Assembly: GCA_012960055.1 (NCBI GenBank)
Contig: DUCA01000221.1
Coordinates: 1-9,368 of the forward strand
Direction of reading: 5' to 3'
DNA length: 9,368 nt
Origin: Cycloclasticus sp.
GTDB lineage: Bacteria; Pseudomonadota; Gammaproteobacteria; Methylococcales; Cycloclasticaceae
This document shows positions 1 through 5,806 of the stretch, in pieces (position 1 is the stretch's first letter; each line of letters begins with the position of its first letter). Position numbers and translations under genes: made by a program. The notes under the pieces are model-generated. The model did no database searches and was not told the DNA's origin. It saw nothing but the letters and a program-made list of their open reading frames with translations.

Positions 1-85
1 AACGGATGGACCCAAAGATAAAGTGTTACAAGCGGTTTCTCAACAAGCAAAAAAATCGCAATTAACACCAACGGCACAAGGCTAA
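1..85 (+). CDS. C-terminal end of a probable type I secretion ABC transporter ATPase (partial)
   Basis: Only the last 27 codons are visible, in the frame starting at base 2 and ending at TAA 83-85. The peptide begins TDGPKDKVLQAV and ends in a polar tail. A 'DGP-(K/R)-(D/E)-x-V-L-x-A-(L/V)' stretch is what follows the H-loop region at the extreme C-terminus of T1SS permease/ATPases of the HlyB/PrtD/LapB type, where it closes the nucleotide-binding domain. The next gene is a membrane fusion protein starting 4 bp after this stop, which is the standard ABC-MFP operon order of these exporters. The assignment rests on this short motif and on context, because none of the Walker motifs lie inside the window. 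Confidence 0.6.
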   Translation, partial: TDGPKDKVLQAVSQQAKKSQLTPTAQG

Positions 86-89
86 GGTA

Positions 90-980
90 ATGATAGATAA
101 AATTCTTCTTGAAAATAAAGGGCATGACCTATTGCTTTATACGATAGCGCTGCTATTTATTGCATTTATTTCATGGGCTTATTTTGCTGAGATTGATCAA
201 GTCGTTAGAGCCGAAGCCCAAGTTGAACCTGTGGGGAAAGTGCAATTGGTGCAGTCACGCTATCCGGGCTCGGTTAATTTTTCAGAAATTTCGGTAGGTG
301 ATCAAGTGCGATTGGGGCAGGTGTTGGTCCGTCTAGACACTCAGGAGGCCCAAAATGTTTTTGATTCTGCAGATCAAAAAATAGCACTGCTGAAAGAAGA
401 GCAAATGATTTATCAACCGTTGGTAAAAGCAGGTATTGAGCCGAAAATAAAGTTATTAAATATTCGCCAGCGTTTATTAGAATCGCTCGAACAAAAACAA
501 AAAGCAGCCTTACAAATAAAATTTAGTGAAATTATCGCCCCGATAACCGGTGTTTTGACAGCAGTTAACCTGCCGGGTCCTGGTGCGGTTATCCGAGCCG
601 GGGATGTTTTGGCTGAAGTAGTCCCACAAAAAGAATACTTTCTGGTGAAAGCGAAAGTGTTGCCGAAAGATATCAGTAAAGTATCGGTTGGCCAAAACAG
701 TCGCGTTTCATATACGGCGTATGACTTTTCCCGTTATGGAGTCATGGTAGGGGAAGTGACAAAAATCGCTCAAAATACCACTAAAACGGAACAAGGTGAA
801 ATTTTCTATGACACGTGGGTGAAAACCAAAAGCGCAACGTTTTCAAAATCAGATATTAAACCGAATATTTTGCCCGGAATGATAGCCCAAGTTGATTTGT
901 TGGGAGAAAAACGCACCATTCTTGAATATATTATGAGTCCGTTAAAACGGACTGCATCACGTGCATTAACAGAGCAATAA
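90..980 (+). CDS. HlyD/LapC-family T1SS membrane fusion (periplasmic adaptor) protein, short form
   Basis: This 296-residue protein should link an inner-membrane T1SS ATPase to an outer-membrane TolC-type channel. A short cytoplasmic N-terminus is followed by one membrane helix (about residues 12-32). Next come the first half of the lipoyl/barrel-sandwich domain (about 40-84, with VEPVGKVQLVQS and G-x-V-x-x-G-Q-x-L), a coiled-coil segment (about 85-146), the second lipoyl half (IIAPITGVL at about 148-156, then PGAVIRAGDVLAEVVP) and a beta-barrel domain. The family C-terminus is PGMIAQVDLLGEKRTILEYI. Typical T1SS fusion proteins have about 390-480 residues. The shortfall is in the helical hairpin, while both lipoyl halves and the tail are present. 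The start ATG has AAGG at 78-81, 8 bp upstream, inside the end of the preceding gene, so the two are likely translated together. The exported substrate is not in the window. Confidence 0.88.
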   Translation: MIDKILLENKGHDLLLYTIALLFIAFISWAYFAEIDQVVRAEAQVEPVGKVQLVQSRYPGSVNFSEISVGDQVRLGQVLVRLDTQEAQNVFDSADQKIALLKEEQMIYQPLVKAGIEPKIKLLNIRQRLLESLEQKQKAALQIKFSEIIAPITGVLTAVNLPGPGAVIRAGDVLAEVVPQKEYFLVKAKVLPKDISKVSVGQNSRVSYTAYDFSRYGVMVGEVTKIAQNTTKTEQGEIFYDTWVKTKSATFSKSDIKPNILPGMIAQVDLLGEKRTILEYIMSPLKRTASRALTEQ

Positions 981-1294
981 ACGGACGCGAACCAGCAGGC
1001 GGTCTTAATGTCATCAAGGCCGCCGTTTTAGCGATATTCATTGCTAGATCACCGATCGAAAGACGGCTCCAACCACTCTTAAATGATTTAAGCACACCTG
1101 TGCATTTTAGTCTGAGATGCGGCATATGTTTATATGCTGTTAGTTCGATGAACATTAGGTAAGAGCTATTGAAGTGAATCGCCGTGAGAACTGTAGACAT
1201 TCCAAAGCTATATGATAGTAGCAATATTGGAGAAGTTTATGACAAGCAAGAAATTGTAATGGCCAACAAAATCAGTACACGAAGTTAGGCGGGT
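981..1294. other. Gene-poor spacer with hairpins; no supported gene
   Basis: I see no gene with family support here. Besides the terminator hairpin there is GCATAT-GTTT-ATATGC at 1122-1137 and an imperfect 12-bp palindrome GCACACCTGTGC at 1092-1103. A minus-strand frame (931-1224) is open, and about residues 55-85 read like real protein (for example SIGDLAMNIAKTA and RPPAGSRPF), but it runs across the terminator and into the end of the fusion protein gene. It is more likely a relic or a dispersed repeat than a gene. The stretch lies between the T1SS operon and a decayed pseudogene and has probably lost its coding function. Confidence 0.5.
998..1029 (+). terminator. Probable Rho-independent terminator after the fusion protein gene
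   Basis: GGCGGTCTT (998-1006) pairs with AAGGCCGCC (1016-1024) as a 9-bp GC-rich stem with one G-U wobble and a 9-base loop, followed by G and TTTT (1026-1029). It lies 18 bp after the fusion protein stop, in the right orientation to end the T1SS transcript. The U-tract is short, so efficiency may be modest. An alternative pairing, AAACGG (979-984) with CCGTTT (1023-1028), shares bases with the right arm. Confidence 0.6.
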
Positions 1295-2107
1295 TTAATT
1301 GGGTAGAGCGGCTAATTGTTTTGCACGCTTTAAAAGCGCATCGGATTGCTCTAAACCATCAATAAACAGTTAGGGAATCCCTTGTATACCTACTTGGGCG
1401 CCAACCAAGGCACCGGTTAATATATAGCGCGAGCCATATTTTGTCCGCCACCATTAATTGCGTGTAAAACGGCAGACTCAAAGTCATCCGAGTAACGTGT
1501 GGCTAAGTAATAACAGGTGCGAAATTGGTAATAAACAGCGCATGACATGCCATACGCCAACGTAACTTTCCAAGCGGGTTGAATTCAATCATCGCGTGCT
1601 GCTCGTGCAATGTTTGATGGTGTTTAAAAAAATGTTCTGCGTTGATACGGTAATTCACCCTTACCAACCAACTGCATGAGCTTGTCGGATAATGCTTCAT
1701 CTAGTGGGTGGCCTTGAACTAGCATTCCCAATACGGCGCCGTATGCAATGGTCATGCAGTTGAGGGTTTCATCGCATTGGGTGAGGCGTGCATTACTGGA
1801 AAGAGTGCTGGCAAGCGCTTCAGGGGGCCTCGAGTAGCGAATTGATAATGCCAAAATGCGCTCAGCTGCTTCGGTGTTATCTACAAAATCTGCGACTTTT
1901 CCCCAAGGTCAGTTATGTTGAGTTCTCAACGCCTACGTCTCATGTATGGATTGGCTAGTAAAACCACTTGGGCCCCGCGCCAGGCGTGCCATCCAGTCGT
2001 GGAAATAAGTCATTACCTAAACGATGACAAAAATCAGTTTCCTCATATTTACCAAGGTGTAATAGTGAATCGATCAATAAGTTTAAAATGAAACCAGATT
2101 GGGATTG
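1295..2107 (-). pseudogene. Degenerate ADP-ribosylglycohydrolase (DraG/ARH-like) pseudogene
   Basis: Minus-strand frames can be spliced into one DraG/ARH-like protein. 2107-1966 reads LLHLGKYEETDF and LFPRLDGTPGAGP. 1965 to about 1645 reads GFTSQSIHET, PWGKVADFVDNTEAAERILA, RLTQCDETLNCMTIAYGA and LVQGHPLDEAL. About 1645-1518 reads MIEFNPLGKLRW and MACHALFITNFA. 1515 to about 1424 reads YYLATRYSDDFESAVLHAIN and GGGQNMARAI. 1420-1295 reads LTGALVGAQVGIQGIP and LFIDGLEQSDAL, ending at TAA 1295-1297. That makes four frame changes plus in-frame stops TAG 1933-1935, TGA 1909-1911 and TAA 1370-1372. About 270 codons remain, and the N-terminal catalytic part is not recognisable beyond TAA 2108-2110. 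Intact members remove ADP-ribose from proteins or small molecules, but this copy cannot make a full protein. The family call is from memory of conserved blocks, without a search. Confidence 0.7.
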
Positions 2108-2201
2108 TTATATCACTTTATAAGCTAACGCGTATCCGCTTAGAGGCTCGATAAGGCCGCTCGATTCAAGAGATAAGTACACTGTAAAAGGGGTTTTCTA
2201 A

Positions 2202-2315
2202 ATGAGCACTAAATGGTCGATTCAATCCCGACAGCTTAGGGGAGGCGAGCAAACAGGGATGGGTTTTTTATTTGCTGCTAGGCATTGCCGTTGTTTTTTT
2301 GTGCCTGCGCAATAA
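2202..2315 (+). CDS. Possible 37-residue mini-ORF or frameshifted 5' fragment, unknown function
   Basis: ATG 2202 is preceded by AAAAGGGG (2186-2193), a purine-rich ribosome binding site 8 bp away. The ORF encodes MSTKWSIQSRQLRGGEQ, then a tail rich in Phe, Arg and Cys, and stops at TAA 2313-2315. One frame over, starting near 2254, the same DNA reads GWVFYLLLGIAVVFLCL, a convincing membrane helix, and stays open into the DUF2721 gene. A single frameshift near 2250-2262 in a former small membrane protein would explain both. I do not recognise the protein. It may also be a chance ORF in a decaying region. Confidence 0.25.
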   Translation: MSTKWSIQSRQLRGGEQTGMGFLFAARHCRCFFVPAQ

Positions 2316-2327
2316 TGCCGAGTTTAG

Positions 2328-2333
2328 TATAAT
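2328..2333 (+). promoter_or_regulatory. Candidate -10 box (TATAAT) for the DUF2721 gene
   Basis: A perfect TATAAT lies 31 bp before the proposed TTG start, with AAAGGG (2353-2358) in between as ribosome binding site. The -35 region (around 2305-2310, CTGCGC) is poor, so the promoter call is weak. The spacing of -10, RBS and TTG is nevertheless consistent. Confidence 0.35.
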
Positions 2334-2364
2334 CAGCAAAATTAATTTTAATAAAGGGCATTAC

Positions 2365-2697
2365 TTGGAATTATCGACACCCGCATTGGGATTGGCAGGG
2401 GTTATTCGGGGCCTACATCGGCAAATTAACGAGACGAATAAAGAGCTGATTGCGCGTCAAATCACCAGCCTACGTCTGCGCATCAAGCTGATTATTTGGA
2501 TGCAAATATTGGGTGTGATGAGCATCAGCCTTTGTGTCGCAGCGATGTTCTTCTTATTCGTTGAATCTAGCCTGCTGGGGCAGGTAACGTTCATCGCCAG
2601 TTTAGTGTTGATGATGTTGTCGTTGGCGGTGTCGCTATACGAACTAAAAATATCCGGTCACGCGCTTAATATTGAGCTAGAAGATTTAGAAAACTAA
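2365..2697 (+). CDS. DUF2721 family membrane protein, apparently lacking its first membrane helix
   Basis: DUF2721 proteins are small inner-membrane proteins of unknown function, usually about 130-150 residues with three membrane helices. From TTG 2365 the product has 110 residues: MELSTPAL, then GVIRGLHRQINETN, a basic helix (RQITSLRLRIKLI), MQILGVMSISLCVAAMFFLF (helix, about 46-66), a second helix at about 72-92, and LYELKISGHALNIELEDLE at the end. These blocks match the family. What is missing is the first helix that normally follows 'STPALLFP' and leads to 'AYTNRF'; here STPAL runs directly into LAGVIRGLHR. TTG 2365 is chosen because AAAGGG lies 6 bp upstream and homology starts there. 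The frame stays open back to 2206, so a longer product (for example from TTG 2272) is possible. The last 4 bp overlap the end of the convergent carbonic anhydrase gene. Whether the short protein works is unclear. Confidence 0.7.
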   Translation: MELSTPALGLAGVIRGLHRQINETNKELIARQITSLRLRIKLIIWMQILGVMSISLCVAAMFFLFVESSLLGQVTFIASLVLMMLSLAVSLYELKISGHALNIELEDLEN

Positions 2698-3305
2698 ACG
2701 AGTGTTGATTCCCCAGAAATAGGGGTGTTGATCAGGTCGTTTAAAATACCGTTTTCAATGTTGTAAATCCAACCGTGTACATACAGTTCTACTTCGTTTT
2801 TCCACGCGTTCTTTACAATCGTCGTATTGCACACATTGTTCACTTGCTCAATCACGTTTAACTCACAAAGCCGGTCCACTTTTTCAGCACCAGATAAGTG
2901 ACTTAATTCTTGTTGGTTCAAACGGCTAACGTCTTTAATATGCCCAAGCCAATTGTCAATTAAGCCATGATCTTTGTCCTCTAACGCGGCCTTAATACCG
3001 CCGCAACCATAATGGCCACAGACGATAATGTGTTTGATTTTAAGCACTTCCACGGCGAATTGAATCACTGACAGGCAGTTTAGGTCAGTGTGGACAACTA
3101 CATTGGCAATGTTTCTATGAACAAACACCTCGCCCGGTGCTAAATCGGTAATCTCATTCGCAGGCACGCGGCTATCAGAACAGCCAATCCAAAGAAGCTC
3201 GGGTGCTTGGATTTTAGACAACCGTTGAAAAAAAGCAGGGTCCTCTTTAAGGATAGAGTCCGCCCAATCTTTATTTTTTTTAAATAAGTGCTCTAATGTT
3301 TCCAT
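2694..3305 (-). CDS. can: Beta-class carbonic anhydrase
   Basis: This enzyme interconverts CO2 and bicarbonate in the cytoplasm, supplying bicarbonate for carboxylases and helping with pH balance. The 203-residue protein has the usual length of bacterial Can enzymes. The beta-class zinc site is complete: Cys42 and Asp44 in GCSDSRVPANEI, and His98 and Cys101 in CGHYGCGG. The Asp44-Arg46 dyad is also present, as is the HRNIANVV segment. The start ATG (3303-3305) has only a weak A-rich leader and no clear Shine-Dalgarno sequence, but it gives the canonical N-terminus and lies about 27 bp after a good predicted promoter. The gene stands alone, divergent from dodecin and convergent with the DUF2721 gene, with which it shares 4 bp, so there is no room for a terminator between the two. 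Confidence 0.96.
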   Translation of the reverse strand: METLEHLFKKNKDWADSILKEDPAFFQRLSKIQAPELLWIGCSDSRVPANEITDLAPGEVFVHRNIANVVVHTDLNCLSVIQFAVEVLKIKHIIVCGHYGCGGIKAALEDKDHGLIDNWLGHIKDVSRLNQQELSHLSGAEKVDRLCELNVIEQVNNVCNTTIVKNAWKNEVELYVHGWIYNIENGILNDLINTPISGESTLV

Positions 3306-3338
3306 TCGAATAATTTTTCAACAGGTTGCCTTAACGTC

Positions 3339-3366
3339 ATTAAATTCTACCTGAAACACAGGTCAA
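3339..3366 (-). promoter_or_regulatory. Sigma-70-type promoter for carbonic anhydrase
   Basis: On the minus strand, TTGACC (3361-3366) and TTTAAT (3339-3344) are separated by 16 bp, each matching the consensus at five of six positions. Transcription would start near 3332, leaving a leader of about 27 bases before the anhydrase ATG. Confidence 0.5.
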
Positions 3367-3405
3367 GCTCACGGTTGTTTTTTTAAGCAGAGTGACGCAT
3401 TAGCA

Positions 3406-3480
3406 ATTCCAGCAAAAGCCGCGTATCTGAAATTAAGTTTCCGCGATTGTGGCAAGCAGCCTTAAGGCGTATGCTGGAAT
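3406..3480. repeat. 75-bp segment bounded by 9-bp inverted repeats
   Basis: ATTCCAGCA (3406-3414) is exactly inverted as TGCTGGAAT (3472-3480), with a 57-bp interior that also contains GCGTAT twice (3421-3426 and 3468-3473). It sits between the divergent carbonic anhydrase and dodecin genes and overlaps the candidate dodecin promoter. It could be a miniature or REP-like dispersed element, a regulator site or a leader structure; one copy cannot tell these apart. Confidence 0.4.
3447..3475 (+). promoter_or_regulatory. Weak candidate promoter for dodecin
   Basis: TTGTGG (3447-3452), a 17-bp spacer and TATGCT (3470-3475) lie upstream of the dodecin start, giving a short leader that contains the AAGGAG ribosome binding site. 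The match is only partial, and the -10 overlaps the right arm of the inverted repeat. Confidence 0.28.
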
Positions 3481-3505
3481 GACCACTCATAAAAAGGAGA
3501 TAATC

Positions 3506-3712
3506 ATGAGTCACCACACGTATAAACACATCGAAATCACCGGTAGCTCAGAAGTAGGATCCGATGATGCGATTAATAATGCAATTGAAACAGCGTCAAG
3601 ATCGGTAAAAAACATGGATTGGTTTGAAGTGATTGAAACTCGTGGCCATATCCTTGACGGTGCCATCAAACATTGGCAAGTAACGATAAAAGTAGGCTTT
3701 AGGCTAGAGTAA
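3506..3712 (+). CDS. Dodecin (flavin-binding dodecamer protein)
   Basis: Dodecins form hollow dodecamers that bind FMN, riboflavin or related flavins (and CoA in some bacteria) and are thought to store or buffer them in the cytoplasm. The 68-residue product has the full family pattern: YKHIEITGSS at the first strand, a single helix (SDDAINNAIETASRSVKNM), WFEVIETRGHI, and QVTIKVGFRLE at the end. Trp39, the usual isoalloxazine-stacking residue, and Gln58 are in place. ATG 3506 is chosen because a strong AAAAAGGAG (3491-3499) lies 6 bp upstream. The reading frame is open back to 3449, but that part lies in the promoter region and has no homology. The gene is monocistronic and ends 13 bp from the convergent VWA gene. 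Confidence 0.93.
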   Translation: MSHHTYKHIEITGSSEVGSDDAINNAIETASRSVKNMDWFEVIETRGHILDGAIKHWQVTIKVGFRLE

Positions 3713-3725
3713 TAAATCGAGTTCT

Positions 3726-4865
3726 CTAGCGGCATTCATCAGCAATATATCGCATCGCATTCTTTAACGAATCTAAACTGTGTGCGGGGGCTAATTTGTC
3801 GATAAACGGCATGGCTTGCTGCATCGATCCTTTATCTGGGTTATAGCCTTCGCGGCCCAACATGGGGTTAAGCCAAATAATCTTTTTCGCGGTTTGTTTA
3901 ATTCGCTTTAACTCTTCAGCGAGTTGCTCGGGTTTATTGGTATCAAAGCCGTCACTGATAATAATCAACACCGTTTTAGAATTCAGCACTGTCGATGCGT
4001 GTTTATTGTTGAATTCTTGAATGGACTCGGCAATACACGTACCGCCCACCCATAAATGGTTGCGTTCCTCTAATTGACGGCGCATTTTATCAATAGACGG
4101 TTCGCGGTAAAACTTGGTTACGTTAAATAACTTGGTATGAAAAGCGAACGCTTCACTCGTTTTAAACGCCCGAATCAAACCACGTGCAAAGCGGAACAAC
4201 AGTGGGTTATTCCACGTCATTGAATGCGATACATCGTGCAAAATCACCAAATGAATCGGTTTTTTGCGACGGTTACGGTAAAACAATTTAAGCGGTTGGC
4301 CACCTTGCGATAAATTTCGGCGAATCGTTTGGCGAATATCAATCTTCGAGCCGTGGCGATTAATTCGGTATTGATAACTCAGTCGCTTATTGAGTTTAAG
4401 AGCCAGCTGTTCGGCCAGTTTCTCAATGTCTTGCATCGCTTTATGGTTTTTTAAAAAACGAAAGTCGGCCTTGGAAAATGTGTTTTGTTTGCCCGCGCCA
4501 ACGCTGGTGTCGCCCGACATATCTTTTACCAACTCAGGCGCTTCGTGCGAGCTGCCGCTAAAGCCGGTTATTTTATTGCTGGGTAAGGGGGGTAAGTGAC
4601 CGATGTCACCGTCTGTTAAGTCTCCACCGTTATCAGCTTTTGGTAGCCAATAAATATTAAACAGCTGGTCAAATTGTTGCCATTCCAAACGGCTATGGCA
4701 TGACAGTGCCCGAATAATATTTCTGGTTTGTTTCTTGTCTGTTAATACATCACTGCCCAAACTGGCCAACACATCCAAAATCTCACGAACACCAATGTTA
4801 AAGCCGGTGTTGCGCAGGAAATGCACAAAACCAATCAAGCGTCTGGTAGGTTGGGTGGCTACCAT
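3726..4865 (-). CDS. CoxE-like VWA domain protein
   Basis: Von Willebrand factor A proteins of the CoxE type act with a MoxR-family AAA+ ATPase, and such pairs are known to help assemble metal-containing enzymes or other complexes. The 379-residue protein has an N-terminal helical region (1-75), a polar low-complexity linker (about 77-130), a basic region (about 160-203, rich in Arg) and a C-terminal VWA domain (about 204-360). The MIDAS metal site is intact: D211-x-S213-x-S215 in HDVSHSM, Thr276 in GGTCIAES and Asp305 in ISDGFDT. It has no signal peptide or membrane helix, so it should be cytoplasmic. It starts 11 bp after the MoxR stop codon, with no clear Shine-Dalgarno sequence (GCTCCCTG before ATG), which suggests translational coupling. 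No CO dehydrogenase genes are nearby, so the client is unknown. Confidence 0.88.
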   Translation of the reverse strand: MVATQPTRRLIGFVHFLRNTGFNIGVREILDVLASLGSDVLTDKKQTRNIIRALSCHSRLEWQQFDQLFNIYWLPKADNGGDLTDGDIGHLPPLPSNKITGFSGSSHEAPELVKDMSGDTSVGAGKQNTFSKADFRFLKNHKAMQDIEKLAEQLALKLNKRLSYQYRINRHGSKIDIRQTIRRNLSQGGQPLKLFYRNRRKKPIHLVILHDVSHSMTWNNPLLFRFARGLIRAFKTSEAFAFHTKLFNVTKFYREPSIDKMRRQLEERNHLWVGGTCIAESIQEFNNKHASTVLNSKTVLIIISDGFDTNKPEQLAEELKRIKQTAKKIIWLNPMLGREGYNPDKGSMQQAMPFIDKLAPAHSLDSLKNAMRYIADECR

Positions 4866-4876
4866 CAGGGAGCTTG

Positions 4877-5758
4877 CTAATAGATGTTGTTGATAAGCTG
4901 CGTCATTTCAGAGTTATTTAAACGCGTCACATCGTCTTGCGTTTTCAATAAGCAGCTTTTAGAAGATTGAATCACAAAATCACTGGCCGTAAGTTCAGTA
5001 ACGCCTTGTCCCATTAACGCAGTCGCCCAATCCAGAGTTTCAGCCACGCCGGGTTTTTTGCGTAATTCAACGTCGCGTAATTGCTGTAAAAATGTCGCAA
5101 TTTGCACCGCCAATTTATCTTGAATCTCCGGCAATCGCGTACGGATAATACGCAGCTCCTTCTCGTAACTGGGGTATTCCATGTAGTGATACAAACAACG
5201 TCTACGCAGCGCATCGCTCAACTCACGCGTGCCGTTAGAGGTAAGAATAACCTTGGGAATAGACGTCGCCTTAATCGTACCCAGTTCAGGAATCGTAATT
5301 TGAAAGTCCGACAACAACTCTAATAAAAACGCCTCAAAAGCCTCATCCGTGCGGTCAATTTCGTCAATTAATAAAACGGGAGCGGTGGGCTGCCGAATAG
5401 CTTTTAATAAGGGGCGTTCTAATAAAAACGCATCGTTAAAAATATTAGACTCTTTTTGTTGATACGAAGACCCCGCATCCTCCATCATCTTGATAGATAG
5501 CAACTGGTGCGAGTAATTCCACTCATAAACAGACGTGCTCGCGTCCAAACCCTCGTAACACTGCAAACGAATCAAAGGGCAACCATACACTTTAGACAAC
5601 ACCTTAGCGATTTCCGTCTTACCAACACCGGCTTCACCTTCAATCAACAACGGCCGCTGAAGCGACTCCATTAATGATAACGTGGTGATTAAATCAGCGT
5701 CAGCAATGTATTGGTGCTGGGCTAGTTGTTGGTTTAGGTGTTCGAATGTGTTCGTCAT
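4877..5758 (-). CDS. MoxR/CoxD-type AAA+ ATPase
   Basis: MoxR ATPases are cytoplasmic chaperone-like machines that usually work with a VWA partner. The 293-residue product has Walker A GEAGVGKT (41-48), the MoxR/CoxD-typical CYEGLD segment just after it, Walker B VLLIDEID (128-135), sensor 1 in LTSNGTREL (172-180, with Asn175) and the arginine-finger region ALRRRC (183-188). It then has a C-terminal helical lid. The CYEGLD signature and its companion gene place it with the CoxD subgroup rather than with RavA. It is the middle gene of tesA, moxR and VWA, 48 bp after tesA with no terminator between. A possible -10 (TATAAC on the minus strand, about 5780-5785) lies in that gap, so an internal promoter cannot be excluded. 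The ribosome binding site is weak. Confidence 0.9.
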   Translation of the reverse strand: MTNTFEHLNQQLAQHQYIADADLITTLSLMESLQRPLLIEGEAGVGKTEIAKVLSKVYGCPLIRLQCYEGLDASTSVYEWNYSHQLLSIKMMEDAGSSYQQKESNIFNDAFLLERPLLKAIRQPTAPVLLIDEIDRTDEAFEAFLLELLSDFQITIPELGTIKATSIPKVILTSNGTRELSDALRRRCLYHYMEYPSYEKELRIIRTRLPEIQDKLAVQIATFLQQLRDVELRKKPGVAETLDWATALMGQGVTELTASDFVIQSSKSCLLKTQDDVTRLNNSEMTQLINNIY

Positions 5759-5806
5759 ATTGGACGCTGCCTATTGGGGTTATAGTGACGTTAGATAATA
5801 AAGGTG

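Larger units (their letters stand above)
2108..2364. other. Spacer between the pseudogene and the DUF2721 gene
   Basis: Bases 2108-2201 show no coding or structural signal I can support. Bases 2202-2364 contain a short plus-strand ORF with a good ribosome binding site, described separately. Bases 2206-2364 also form an open upstream extension of the DUF2721 frame that encodes a hydrophobic run (YLLLGIAVVFLCL). That run does not match the start of DUF2721 proteins and may come from another lost gene. Confidence 0.4.

Noticed and set aside
931..1224. Open minus-strand frame of 97 codons with a PhoU-like motif (SIGDLAMNIAK)
   Set aside because: Only one short block resembles PhoU, the frame overlaps the fusion protein gene and a terminator hairpin, and no ribosome binding site or wider family pattern is visible. 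It is kept as a finding, not a gene.
1284..1290. GTTAGGC, which fits the GTTRRRY end of an integron attC site
   Set aside because: No matching RYYYAAC partner or L/R box palindrome was found within the preceding 130 bp, so there is no attC structure.
1503..1854. Two minus-strand open frames of 65 and 76 codons as separate small genes
   Set aside because: Their translations are consecutive pieces of one ADP-ribosylglycohydrolase-like protein in different frames, so they are fragments of a pseudogene.
3449..3505. Upstream GTG start adding 19 residues to dodecin
   Set aside because: The extension has no dodecin homology, lies on the promoter and inverted repeat, and the strong AAGGAG site points to ATG 3506.
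4390..5323. Several 60-75 codon frames inside the MoxR and VWA genes (for example 4390-4599 plus, 5102-5323 plus, 5014-5214 minus)
   Set aside because: They lie wholly within well-supported genes in other frames and their translations show no domain pattern.
3726..5758. CO dehydrogenase accessory operon (coxDE)
   Set aside because: The two proteins are of that type, but no coxMSL or other molybdenum hydroxylase gene is adjacent, so a cox function is not supported.
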